From Oligoflexales bacterium (lineage in GTDB: Bacteria; Bdellovibrionota_B; Oligoflexia; Oligoflexales; RGVZ01), in assembly GCA_947494335.1 (NCBI GenBank), contig CANLUT010000003.1, positions 349,705-413,704 on the forward strand: DNA of 64,000 nt. The letters run 5' to 3'. The notes beneath the pieces are model-generated. The model worked only from the letters and a program-made list of their open reading frames with translations, searched no databases and was not told the origin of the DNA. This document shows positions 63,701 through 64,000 of this stretch, piece by piece. The translations under genes and the position numbers were made by a program. Within the stretch, counting starts at the first letter, position 1. Every line of letters starts with the position of its first letter.

Positions 63701-64000
63701 CGACGAATACGTGATCGACGGTGCCGTCGTATCGATGATCAGACCCTTTGTAGCCGAGAGACTTCCCGCCGCGCCTAGAGCCGGAAGAGTTAAATCAGCA
63801 TTGTTATTGACGACATCCTTGATGGTGCCGCCGTTAAGCGTCAGTGAGCCCGTCGACACATAAGACAGATCAGCTGAGTTATCACCAGCGAATACTGTGT
63901 AATTGAATGTCAAAGTATTCGTACCAGAGCCACTCGTGTAGTTCACTTGAGTATCAGATGCACTCGTATCCAAAAGAAGCCTTGGCATACCAGTGACGTA
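30719..64000 (-). CDS. Giant Ig-like/RCC1 repeat surface protein (5' end outside window)
   Basis: At least 11,090 codons without interruption; the frame is still open at the right edge (the Met at 63988 is internal to a VTGxPxLxL repeat motif). About 96 Ig-like domains of three kinds follow the order alpha-beta-alpha-beta-alpha-gamma-gamma. Beta domains carry FSEAVTVTGTPQLTL and LNGGTIRD-GNNA; alpha domains have a conserved Cys pair (YYDSLC ... CTNLVTYTNDS); gamma domains carry TVVFSKAVGSSSF-DIVQNG. After the array come two divergent Ig-like domains, 14 RCC1 repeats and a final Ig-like domain. No LPXTG, RTX or type IX sorting signal ends the protein. An adhesin or giant filament-like surface protein is the likely role; export route and N-terminus are outside view. 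Confidence 0.9.
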   Translation of the reverse strand, partial: YVTGMPRLLLDTSASDTQVNYTSGSGTNTLTFNYTVFAGDNSADLSYVSTGSLTLNGGTIKDVVNNNADLTLPALGAAGSLSATKGLIIDTTAPSITYSSINPVSPGMSQTPQVGINLSEAVANVRLYNDSSCGAAISTSRVGTSGANLITTDSLTANAVTAIFAQATDAAGNTSSCSSMTSYTHDNTPATVTLVSSTAENGSYRVGQTVPVTVTFTEPVFVVGGTPQITLETGAVDTVANYASGSGTTTLTFNYVIALADGSSDLDYQSTSALTAAAATIKDLAGNNANLELAALGSGSSLAGQKAIQILTAPPMITYQSISPATPGMSRTPTVTMTLTEASTVTLYSDDSCSAAISAPTAVASAAGQTVTTSTLVANTVTNIYAKAVAAFANTSACTSLVVYTHDNVAPTVSSFVRTAGQIASTNSLPANFTLIFSEPIAASSFIVGDITNSGTAANVVWELTQVNSTTYTVAATTAGNGTIIPRLAAGSVSDIAGNLNGSLQDASQTVNFAAATFTVSVDQAAGQADPINSLPLNFTVVFSTAVGSSSFEVGDIVQTGTASGITWSLATADNITWNLQATAISGGSGTVIPTIAANTVVDEFGNQNGASTRTDNTVTYDIVTPTLSFSSLSPGLTGATLTPTVFGSASEVSTVTLYYDASCSSPKSAAVANTVLTTPGITVNSIVNANTTTTIYGKVIDPAGNASGCANLVTYTNDSTAPTVASVTSGLANGSYKVGQVVPIEVTFSEAVTVTGSPQITLETGAVDSVVNYTSGSGTATLTFNYTVSAGDTSADLDFASTSALALNGGAIRDSVGNNATLTLPQVGGIASIAGQKAVIIDTTDPLVTFSSINPVSPGATQTPTLTVNLSEAATSLRLFSDASCSAPISAAGAGVAGPNALTTTSLTANGTTSIFARATDPAGNVGLCSSMTVYTHDGAAPAVTSVTSTTTNGTYGVGQTIVITAAYSETVYVTGAPRITLATGSANGAANYVSGSGSNTLTFNYVVAAGDNAADLEYSSASSLTLNGGTIKDISGNNALLALPALLGPNTLGAQKAIVIDTTAPSITYESISPAATAPTLTPTVSMNLTEAATVTLYRENTCTVAVSAATVLTAGSGQTITTTALSSDIATTIYAKAVDGVNNAGSCTTLVTYTNDTIAPTVASFVKGTSQPLTTNSVPIAYTLTFNEPVVSSSLTAADIGNTGTATGVTWTVTPVTTTVYTISATASGNGTLRPRLLAASINDLAGNASGAFVDAADTVNYLASSYTVTVNQLGGQADPINTLPVNYTVVFSRAVGSNTFATNDITQNGSASGITWALSTTDNITWNLSANAVSVAGTIIPSIAANRVVDTFGNNNAASTSTDNSVTYDITSPTITYNSILPANPSSELKPTVKGAVSEASTVALYFDSACTTPKSSTAANTIFASPGMTLTNDVNANGSTILYARATDTAGNQSTCTSLVTYNHDSVQPSVVNVSGTLSNASYKAGQQIPITVEFSKNVFVTGVPQLTLAARAGGATVNYASGSGTTTLTFNYVVGPGDTTADLDYAATTSLSAGTGSIKDAVGNNAILTLASPGASGSLGFNRSYVIDTQAPTVSFNSITPTAPGATQTPQVSLTASEVTSSIVLYSDSNCSAVVSASDPGVAGTNLITTSMLNANGSTTLFAKATDIAGNGSLCTSLTTYVHDGIQPTVSSVSSTSVNNTYRVGQTVNVTVNFSEVVNVTGAPRLTLETGTVDAVVDYVSGSGTTALVFNYVIALGDASGDLQYQSTASLSANGGTIKDNSGNDAILALPDLASGNSLAAQKALVIQTNPPTLTYTTLSPSSPNPDRKPFVGVSVNENATVTLYSDNQCSSAISGATAVTTAPAQSIQTLTLSANAQTSIYGIAVAAYGNTSACISLTTYTNDDMVPQATSFVRTAGQSALTNSLPVSFTVTFSEPIIAGTLTAADFSNSGTSTGVSWEVSQVSSTVYTVSAITGTNGTIVPRLASGAVTDLAGNATATLYTASDSVNYTAATFTVTLNQAAGQADPVNSLPINYTVVFSAPVGSTSLSVNDIVQTGSATGITWALSSTDNITWNLTATAITGGSGTIIPVIQSNTVVDDFGNNNGTSTSTDKVVTYDVTAPVVTYSSLSPSNPAATFTPTLFGTVSEPSTVTLYFDNTCSTPKSASVANAAFASPGITLTGNVAANSTTTIFARAIDAVGNSSTCTSLVGYTNDSASPTVTNVTSSLANGNYKAGQAIPIDVTFSKVVHVTGIPQITIAAGATPAVTSYLSGTGTNTLTFNYVVAPGDTSNKLEYTATNALSLSGGTIKDGLGNNASLTLPALAAAGSLSANKSLVIDTAAPTIAFTSISPVSPSTSQTPGLTVNVSEIVTSYRLFSDAGCNNAISASAAGILGPNTVTTSTLPANAVTSIFGQATDTAGNVSGCTSLTSYTHDGVAPTVSSVTSQQNSGTFGVGQLISVQVTFSEVVTVAGSPRLALASGGAGSNAVYASGSGTNTLTFNYTVAPADSTASLDYVATSSLTLNGGTIFDGSGNSANLALPPVGGVNSLAGQRTLVIDTTAPTISYTSVAPTSPGQSQTPTVTMDLSEAAAVTLYKDVSCTDAISAETSLVAGPGQTVTTGGLTVNTATGIHAKAVDSVGNASSCTGMVTYTHDSIGPSVSSFARASGQPTVTNSVPVNFTLVFNEPVNTSSFTASDIMNAGTANGVAWAVTSINSTTFTVSATTSGTGTLIPRLIAGAVSDLAGNTNTSQTDSGDSVNYMSAGYTLTINQAAGQADPVRVAPINYTIVFSRAVGSSSFTTADIVQNGTATGVTWSLASTDNITWTLSATAVGATGTVIPSIAANSVTDTFGNNNAASTSSDNTVTYDVTAPTLAFVALTPGNPGNSLTPTVLGTASKTSTVTLFYDSSCSTQKSSATSNAVFASPGVTLSSNVASNSTTVIYGRAVDSLGNASSCTELVTYTHDGIAPTVTGVNSSLASGSYKGGQVVPVQVAFSKVVTVTGTPQITMTTGASTTTVNYTSGTGTNTLTFNYTVFAGDNTAKLDYAATSSLVLNGGTVKDAMGNNASLTLPAPNTAGSLGTNKTLVIDTTVPTISYASIVPTSPNTSLTPQVNVSLSEAASNVRLFSESTCNSAISVAGLTGNAGANAITTTSLPANAATAIFGRVTDLAGNLSSCTSLTSYTNDSAAPTVTSVSSTAANGTYKVAQVVPVTVTFSEVVNVTGGTPQLTLATGGGANNAVVNFVSGSGTNTLTFNYTVAIGQSSADLDYASTSALSGNGASIKDIAGNEATLTLAVPGGVGSLAAQKAIVIDTTPPTLSYVSVSPTSPGTSRTPAVSVTASEAVNVTLYSDLGCGTALSAATAVATGATQPVTTFTLTANSATTIYGKAVNAVANASVCTLLTTYTHDSTPPSISSFARAAGQVASTNSVPMNFTVTFSESIVPASFTAADISNTGTATGVNWAVTNSGNNQTFTVAATAATAGTLIPRIAANGVTDVAGNANVSASDSAESVSYSPAALSVTLNQAAGQVDPVNIAPVRFTVVFSTAINPASFTTADIVQSGTAAGITWSLSTADNITWSLQATSVTTSGTVIPGIAANAVVDTFGNGNSSSTGTDTSVTYDVLAPTITLSSVSPSNPAATLTPTILGTVSETSTMALFYDAACATPRSATVANTVFAAPGITVTSNVNSNNTTVIYAQATDTAGNVSTCTNIVTYTNDSAPPTVTNVSSTLANGSYRVGQSVPITVTFSKAVTVTGTPQLTLVTSLANTAVNYSSGSGTNTLTFNYIVSAGDNIVKLDYPNTAALALNSGTIRDSFGNNASVTLPTSGFVGSLAANTSLIIDTTAPVATLVAPNSSLTGTSQTPTITLNMSEATTALRLFSDAACSVAASGSVAGTAGNNALVTTSLTANATTSIFVRGTDVAGNVSGCAAIASYTHDGLAPAVTSVSSTASNGTYGLGSAIAVTVTFAENVTVTGTPQLTLATGGSNTAVNYVSGSGTKVIQFNYTVAAGQNASPLEVASTSALALNGGTITDIAGNTASLGLPTLGGPSSLSGQKAIVVDSAGPVIAYTSISPNTFGASQNPTVTFTLSEAATVTLHSEGTCTSPISSSTVMTAGAGKAIMTNLLPANAGTTIYARGVDGVNNASCTSLVTYTHDNIAPLNVSLVRAGAQSAVTNSVPINFTATFNEAIDAAGFTGADISNAGTASAVSWSVIQVSPTVFTVRATAAGDGTLIPRIAAVGISDLAGNVNSSAMTASENVSYSASTFTVTVEQASGQSDPVAATPINFTVVFSKAVGSNSFTTSDIVQNGNASVITWTLNTTDNTTWTLSATTVAVSGTVIPSIAANTVTDTFGNQNAASTSIDNTVTMDTTAPTLSFSTVTPASPSNSLTPVVLGTSSESSTVTLYFESSCSTPRSASHANTIFASPGITLTSNLATNAVTSIYARAVDGLGNVSACTKMVDYTHDGTAPTITNVNSSLASGSYKAGQVIPIQVTFSKAVSVTGTPQLMLVTGASNTAVNYSSGSGTTTLVFSYTVFAGENTSKLDYVSASALGLNGGTIRDTIGNSATLTLPAPGAAGSLGGNKTLVIDTVSPTVAFTSITPTSPGSSQTPQVAVNVSEATQSMQLFTDGACTTSASASTAGVLGANTITASTLAANVGSSIYAKVRDVAGNDSACALMTSYTHDGNAPTVSSVTSSSANGTYKLGQTIPVNITFNENVTVTGTPQLTLATGGGALNAVVNYASGSGSNVLTFNYTVGLGQSSADLDYASTLALAFNGGAIIDAAGNSATLTLPNPGGASSLGGQKAIIIDTAPPTLAYVSVSPASPGTSRTPTVTLTTTEAATVTLYSDLGCSTAISNGVALSAGAGQTITTYTLAANGSTAIYAKGVTALGNTTSCSSMVTYLHDSAPPTVSSFARAVGQLASTNSVPMNFTLTFAEAINPSSLTVVDFSNAGTATGVNWSVTNSGNNQTFTVSATSSGTGTVLPRLAAAAVTDVAGNASTAAADSTELVSYSPAALSVTLNQAVGQGDPVNTLPITFTVVFSQAINPASFATNDIVHTGGASGISWTLNTADNITWTLQAISMTGAGSVIPTIAANTVVDTFGNGNSSSIGTDGSVTYDNVAPTISFASISPSNPAATLTPTVLGAASEASTVALYYDALCETPRSGSVANTTFASPGITLTSNVNSNTTTIIYGKAIDPAGNISSCTNLVTYTNDSTAPTVTNVSSSLADGTYKAGQSIPVTITFSKVVTVTGNPQMTLATGGANTVVNYASGSGSSNLTFNYIVAAGDTSAKLDYVNTSSLALNGGAIRDGLGNNANLILPGSASAGSLTANKNLVIDTTAPVTALVAASSTISGTTQTPSITVNVSEAASVLRLFSDAACSVTASGAAAGSAGNNTIVTTSLAANATTSLFIKATDLVGNASGCMSIVTYTHDGMAPSITSVSSTSNNGTYSAGTVIGVTVTFSEAVAVTGTPQLTLATGGAGTVVNYVSGSGTAVLLFNYTVAANQSANPLEVSSTSALTLNGGTIRDLAGNTSSLTLPNLGGGSSLSGQKALVIDTLAPTVTYASISPGMHSNTQVPTVTFSLSETSTVTLHSESTCTSPISNSVAMTAGAGKTIATNTLPANTATTIYARAVDPYSNTSCTNLVVYTHDNTAPLLVSFVRAVGQGAITNSVPVSFTATFNEALDVSTFTGADVSNTGTASAVAWTVTSVSSTQFTVAATSGGDGTMVPRIAATAISDLAGNTNTSSMTATQSVDYAATPFTVTVNQAAGQADPVAVAPINFTVVFSKAVGSSSFNTDDIVQNGTAAGLTWSLATTDNVTWTMSATTVGGSGTVIPSIAASTVTDAFGNQNAASTAIDNTVTIDTTPPTVTFSSITPVSPNNVLTPTLLGTTSEASTVTLYFDGSCTAPRSASQANTIFASPGITLTSNVASNSATIIYARALDALGNASSCTSMTTYTHDSAAPAITNVNTSLANGSYKAGQLIPIQLTLSKVVTVTGTPQLTLATGGSNTIVNYASGSGTNTLTFNYTVFSGENSGLLDYVATTSLALNGGTIRDVIGNNAALTLPAPGASGSLSANKSIVIDTVIPTIAYTSISPVSPGSSQTPQVTLSVSEAAQAIQLFSDGSCLTSASAASSGNAGANTITTATLTANATTSIYGRTTDLAGNASACTLMTTYNNDSTAPTVSSVSSSSVNGTYRLGQTVAINVTFSEIVTVTGTPQLTLSTGGGANNAVVNYASGSGSNVLTFNYTVGLSQSSADLDYASTSALTPNGGTIRDAALNSATLTLPVPGSGTSIAGQKAIVIDTTPPTLAYVSISPSSPGTSRTPTVTLTTTEAATVTLYSESGCGTAISGGVSLSAGAGQTITTFTLAANGSTSIYAKGVTALGNATSCTTLTTYTHDAAPPTVSSFARAVGQLASTNSVPMNFTLTFSEAIAPLGLTAADFTNVGTATSVSWSVTNSGNNQTFTIAATSAGNGTVQPRLAASAVTDVAGNASASAVDAADNVTYSPAALSVSLNQAAGQSDPTNGLPVTYTVVFSQAINPASFTTADIVAGGTASVTSWTLTTSDNITWTLQANAVASPGTIIPSIAANTVVDTFGNANSSSTGVDSTVTYDNVAPTLTFASLSPSNPASTLTPTVLGTASEISTVTLYYDSLCQTPRSASVANTAFASPGIALTSNVNANTTTIIYGKAVDAAGNTSGCSNLVTYTNDSAAPTVTNVTSSLADGTYKSGQSVALTITFSKVVTVTGVPQLTLATGGANTTVNYVSGTGTNTLAFTYVVAPGDTSAKLDYVNTSSLALNGGSIRDSLGNNANLALPASATPGSLTANKNIVIDTTAPTVSLVGASSSLLGTTQTPSITVNVSEATSSLQLFSNAGCSVTASASVAGSSGNNTLVTSSLTANATTSLFIKATDTVGNASSCLSIASYTHDGNAPSVSSVSSTTANGTYSAGAVIGVTVTFSEAVTVTGTPQLTLATGGAGTAVNYVSGSGTTTLLFNYTVGAGQSASPLEVTSTSALALNGGTIRDIAGNNASLGLPALAGGSSLSGQKAIIVDTLAPTVTYTSISPSNFGTTLTPTVTFSLSESATVTLHSESTCTSPVSSSSSMTSGAGKTITTNSLSANAATTIYARAVDAFSNASCTNLVVFTNDSVAPLLVSFVRAGGQAAVTNSVPVSFTATFNEAINAAGFTGADISNTGTASAVAWTVTSISSTQFTVAATSSGDGTLMPRIAPNGISDLAGNTNSSAMIATQSVDYSVAPFTVTVNQAAGQSDPVAVAPINFTVVFSKAVGSSSFNTDDIVQNGTATGLTWSLATTDNITWTLAATSVSASGTLIPSIAASTVTDAFGNQNAASTAIDNTVTMDTIAPTVTFSSITPTSPNNILTPTVLGTTSEASTVTLYFDVSCTAPRSASQANTIFASPGIALTSNVASNASTTIYAKAVDSLGNASSCTSMTTYTHDSTAPTVTNVNTSLASGSYKAGQVVPVQLTFSKAVTVTGTPQITLATGGSNTVVNYASGSGTNTLTFNYTVFAGENSVLLNYVSTASLTLNGGTIRDAFGNNAALTLPAPGASGSLGANKSIVIDTVTPTITYTAISPTSPGSSQTPQVTFNVSEAAQAIQLFSDGSCLVSASASTAGAAGANTLTTLTLTANAVTSIYGRVTDLAGNASSCTLMTSYTNDSALPTVTSVSSSSANGTYRLGQTVAINVTFTESVTVTGTPQLTLSTGGGANNAVVNYTSGSGTSVLTFTYTVGLSQSSADLDYASTAALTLNGGTIRDAALNNATLTLPNPGSGSSIAGQKAIVIDTTPPTLAYVSVSPSSPGSSRTPTVTLTTTEAATVTLYSDSGCGTAISGGASLTTGAGQTVTTFTLAANGSTAIYAKGVTALGNTTSCTSMTTYTHDSAPPTVSSFARAGSQLASTNSVPMNFTLTFSEAIAPLSLTAADFTNVGTATSVSWSVTNSGNNQTFTIAATAAGTGTVQPRLAVSAVTDVAGNSSASAVDASDNVTYSPAALSVSLNQAAGQSDPTNVLPVTYTVVFSQAVNPASFTPADIVAGGTASVTSWTLTTSDNITWTLQAAGVASPGTIIPSIAANTVVDAFGNANSSSTGVDSTVTYDNVAPTLTFSSVTPSNPAATLTPTVLGTTSETSTVTLYYDSLCQTPRSASVANTAFASPGITLTSNANANTTTVIYGKAVDATGNVSGCTNLVTYTNDSAAPTVTNVTSSLADGTYKSGQSVALTVTFSKVVTVTGIPQLTLATGGANTTVNYVSGTGTNTLAFTYVVAPGDTSAKLDYVSTSSLALNGGSIRDSLGNNANLTLPASAAPGSLTANKNIVIDTTAPSVSLVAASSSLAGTTQTPSITVNVSEATSALQLFSNATCSVTASASVAGASGNNTLVTTSLTANTTTSLSIKATDSVGNASSCLSIASYTHDSIAPSVSSVSSNTANGTYSAGAVIGVTVAFSEAVTVTGTPQLTLATGGAGTAVNYVSGSGTSTILFNYTVGAGQSANPLEVASTSALALNGGTIRDIAGNSASIALPALAGGSSLSGQKAIIVDTLAPTVTYTSISPANFATILTPTVTFSLSENATVTLHSEATCTSPVSSSSSMTSGAGKTITTNSLSANAATTIYARAVDAFGNASCTNLVVFTNDSVAPLNVTFVRAVGQATTTNSVSVNFTATFNEAIDPMSFTGADISNSGTASAVSWTVSAVSTTAFTVSATSSGDGTLIPRIAASGVTDLAGNANASAITATQSVDYAASSYTVNINQASGQADPVAAAPISFTVVFSKAVGASSFATNDIVQNGTASGFTWSLSTTDNITWTLTATAISTSGTVIPSIAAGSVTDAYGNQNAASTSIDNTVTMDTTAPTLSFSSISPTSPNNSFTPTVRGTATETSTVTLYFDGACNTPRSAAQSNAAFASPGITLTSNVAANASTTIYARAVDALGNASSCTNLVSYTHDNAAPTVTNVTSSLANGNYKSGQAVPVQLTFSKVVTVTGSPQITLATGGSNTIVNYASGSGTNTLTFNYTVFNGENSADLDYAATSSLALNGGTIRDAIGNNASLTLPTPGATGSLAANKALVIDTVTPTVSYTSISPVSPGTTQTPTLTINLSEAAQLVRLYSDGSCLTGISSPTGSGTAGSNNVATTLLAANSTNNIHAQVTDLSGNVSSCTSMTTYVHDGNVPAVTSVTSSAANGTYKLGQTIPVNVVFGEVVYVTGTPRLTLSTGGGASDAVVDYASGSGTTTLTFNYTIALGQTSVDLNYASTSALALNSGTIKDLAGNNAALGLPSTSGASSLASQKAIVIDTAPPTLTYVSISPSSPSSNGTPTLTLTTTEAATVTLYDDFECGGQISNPTAITTGSGQTIPMFTLPANSVTEVYALGVTALGNTTACVGMVTYNYDNIAPTVNSFARTGTATTNSAPINFTLTFSEAINPATLTAADITNLGTATGVTWSITNSGDSTTFTVGATSASSGTLQPRLAAAAVTDAAGNVSAGLVDSSNSVSYSPAALSVTVNQKVGQSDPVNAAPIDFTVVFSAAVDPSTFTNGDILNTGGTATGITWTLTTTDNITWNLRATPVTGAGTLKPSIAANTVTDTFGNTNSASTSSDNTVTLDTSAPTLTYSSVSPATPGTSLMPTVFGTASETSTVTLYYDSGCATPKSAATANTAFASPGITVNANVNANNSTIIYGKAIDAAGNASGCTSLVTYINDSTAPTVSLVTSSTGNGSYRASQAVSIQVTFTESVTVTGFPQLTLATGGAGTAVNYASGSGSTTLTFTYTVGAGNNSADLDYVNTSSLALNGGTIKDSTGNNAVLTLPGVGGSFSIAGTKAIVIDTVTPTVTYSSISPISPNVSTTPTITATLSETVSNFTLYSNSGCSTAISGTTGASAGSATKTTNALTANSTNTIFAQVTDAAGNVSACTSMTTYVNDSVIPTVSSVTSTAADGAYKATQLVPITVTFTEAVIVTGTPQITLGTGGGGNNAVVNYSSGSGTTVLTFNYTVVNGQNAADLDYIATTSLGLNSGTIKDASNNNATLTLPAPGGASSIGGQKNIVIDTTTPTISTITGVNGTYAAGTVVDIDVNFSESVTQVGTNSTLTLTNGYLAVYQSKPDGDTIRYRYTVMSGHSAADLNVTAFNVGTDSIKDQASTDATLTLPVSNNLANLHNVIIDTSSPTVALTSSTASHTSGAISMTATFSESVAGFVVGDVTVVNGTAGSFSGSGSSYSFTVTPTSAGTVSVSIAASVATDTAGNNNTASNTMNFTYSLNAASYYHAWGLNANSQHGDGLPNAMSMVVTQVGVDSDWTTVSAGGSFSHAIRSGRLYAWGLGANNQLGDGTAVTKTLPVQIGTATDWTAVSNGQFHGLGLRSGTLWAWGAGSSGRIGDGVQINRASPVQIGVDSDWTMVAAGASHSLGIKGGKLYAWGLNSSGQLGDGTTTQRLSPVQIGTATDWTWISAAQMGNFSMGIRAGRLYAWGLNTNGQLGIGNTTQQTSPVQVGVFTDWTMVSAGSVHTIALRAGGQIYAWGLNSSGQLGDGTTTQRTSPVQIGSETTWTAVNAGHAHSVAMKSGEIWSFGNNQFGQHADGTTIDRSSPVRIGSDSNWSAIEIGFHHNLMLSAGKLYVIGNNSSGQLGITTSTSQRLAPTQIGTDSNWSKLSAGANHTLGIRDGVLYAWGTNSFSQLGDGTTVTRTTPVKIGAFTDWTHVAAGLQASLGIRAGRLYGWGYNFFGTVGDGTQTQRSAPVQIGVDTNWTDVTISSNGHHVLGIKGGQLYAWGYNNVSQLGDGTTTNRLSPVLIDANTTWTSIGVGTQHSLGIRGGMLFAWGGNSNGQVGDGTTVNKTTPVQIGALTTWTKVVGGAYHSFGLRSGTLWGWGANSSYHLGDGTLTQRTAPVQIGAFTNWTDVSAGGSHGLGVRGGMLYAWGANSNGRLGDGTTITRSAPLQIGSYTNWTAVSAGASYSVGLTGSSSGEIIVTSQPISQTASGGQATFSVAAFSPQNLGITYQWQLSTDSGVTWIAVDGGTDSTLYLIDLTSANNNHLYRCVLYTTGMTVTTSSALLTSP
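30722..30990 (-). other. C-terminal Ig-like domain of the giant protein
   Basis: The last ~90 residues, approximate borders. It shows the Ig-like pattern ITYQWQLSTDSGVTW then LYRCVLYTTG, often found as single domains in bacterial surface proteins. The single Cys has no partner in this domain. It follows the RCC1 block directly and ends at the stop codon. Confidence 0.7.
31008..33085 (-). repeat. 14 RCC1 repeats (two seven-bladed propellers)
   Basis: Fourteen repeats of about 49-51 residues with the form LYAWGxNxxGQLGDGTTxxRxxPVQIG-x-x-TxWTxVSAGxxHSLGIRxG were counted. The number is exactly twice that of the RCC1 fold, so two complete propellers are likely. No Cys was seen in this block. RCC1-like blocks in bacterial proteins are taken as protein- or glycan-binding surfaces; no partner is visible here. 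Confidence 0.88.
33100..33725 (-). other. Two divergent Ig-like domains joining array and RCC1 block
   Basis: Approximate borders. The distal domain (about 33386-33725) is a beta-like variant with VDIDVNFSESVTQVG and ADLNVTAFNVGTDSIKD; the proximal one (about 33100-33385) is of another Ig kind, with ISMTATFSESVAGFVVGD and a Ser/Gly-rich loop. Neither belongs to the amplified super-repeat, and they mark its C-terminal border. Confidence 0.65.
33726..35330 (-). repeat. Terminal partial super-repeat (alpha-beta-alpha-beta)
   Basis: Follows the last gamma domain and has only four of the seven domains in the usual order before the divergent domains. It is a truncated unit that fixes the C-terminal phase of the array. 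Confidence 0.65.
35331..39839 (-). repeat. Dimeric higher-order repeat, copy nearest the C-terminus (4,509 bp)
   Basis: Measured between equivalent GGATCA anchors in the second gamma domain. It contains two seven-domain units of 2,259 and 2,250 bp. The pair alternates the LSVTLNQ and FTVTVNQ types of gamma domain. It is 3 bp shorter than the other dimers. Confidence 0.75.
39840..44351 (-). repeat. Dimeric higher-order repeat (4,512 bp)
   Basis: Anchor-to-anchor units of 2,262 and 2,250 bp. Shares stretches of near identity with neighbouring dimers at an offset of exactly 4,512 bp, for example 38016-38128 with 42528-42640. Confidence 0.8.
44352..48863 (-). repeat. Dimeric higher-order repeat (4,512 bp)
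   Basis: Units of 2,262 and 2,250 bp, the same as the previous dimer. The segment 46485-46620 matches 41973-42108 with a single difference seen. Confidence 0.8.
48864..53375 (-). repeat. Dimeric higher-order repeat (4,512 bp)
   Basis: Units of 2,262 and 2,250 bp again, with the same alternation of gamma-domain types. Beyond it, towards the N-terminus, exact spacing is lost. Confidence 0.8.
53376..62408 (-). repeat. Four older seven-domain units (2,268, 2,256, 2,253 and 2,256 bp)
   Basis: Anchors at 53376, 55644, 57900, 60153 and 62409 delimit four units with the same domain order. Their lengths differ irregularly by multiples of three and the types do not alternate, so they appear more diverged than the dimer block. 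Confidence 0.7.
62409..64000 (-). repeat. Partial super-repeat unit at the window edge
   Basis: Contains part of a beta domain followed by alpha, beta, alpha and gamma domains and part of the second gamma domain. The unit continues beyond the right edge, so the total copy number is unknown. Confidence 0.65.

Noticed and set aside
33630..63863. Many plus-strand frames of 60-167 codons opposite the giant gene, several recurring with the same sequence (for example 46122-46625, 41778-42113, 38028-38225)
   Set aside because: They recur because the coding strand is repetitive and Thr/Ala/Ser-rich, which leaves the complementary frame open. They have no ribosome sites and resemble each other only through the repeat.
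30719..64000. Possible CRISPR or satellite array
   Set aside because: The periodicity is explained by protein domains in one continuous frame; there are no short identical repeats with unique spacers.

Overview
The window looks like a chromosomal segment of a Gram-negative bacterium. It has lipobox-bearing lipoproteins, a LolD/YbbA-type ABC exporter, a predicted outer-membrane beta-barrel, many Sec signal peptides and moderate GC. The gene mix (URC-type pyrimidine catabolism, many unassigned envelope proteins, a giant Ig-like/RCC1 protein) would fit Bdellovibrionota/Oligoflexia or a similar predatory or environmental lineage, but this is a weak inference. No rRNA, tRNA, CRISPR array or complete insertion sequence was seen.

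Layout. 1-3134 (+): a 7TM SpoIIE-type phosphatase sensor and a lipoprotein. 3248-10653 (-): a small secreted four-Cys protein, a compact operon (exported FG-GAP-like protein, tesA esterase, ybbA ATPase, ybbP permease), an MFS transporter and a uridine kinase. 10781-15488 (+): a cluster encoding a CoA-acylating semialdehyde dehydrogenase, a URC1-type GTP cyclohydrolase II homologue, URC4 (DUF1688) and uracil phosphoribosyltransferase. It reads as a bacterial URC uracil-degradation pathway, with uridine kinase divergent to it. 15727-21392: a CREST-family membrane hydrolase, a large exported protein, two tiny Cys-rich exported peptides with clear terminators, and a two-gene exported module that includes a beta-propeller. 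21584-25458 (+): a putative DNA-processing pair, a DnaQ-fold/GIY-YIG fusion followed by a Cas4/RecB-type PD-(D/E)XK nuclease fused to an Fe-S XPD-family helicase. 25571-30065 (+): an acyl-CoA dehydrogenase, then two lipoproteins and an outer-membrane protein in overlapping frames.

30719 to the right edge (-): the 3' part of one enormous gene with more than 11,090 codons in view and its 5' end outside the window. About 96 Ig-like domains are arranged in a seven-domain super-repeat (alpha-beta-alpha-beta-alpha-gamma-gamma, about 752 residues). A large part of the array is further organised as a 4,512-bp dimeric higher-order repeat with exact spacing. The protein ends in 14 RCC1 repeats (enough for two seven-bladed propellers) and one Ig-like domain.

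The strongest leads are the nuclease/nuclease-helicase pair at 21.6-25.5 kb, the hierarchical repeat structure of the giant gene, and the URC cluster. All functional statements come from motifs and context. No similarity search was run.
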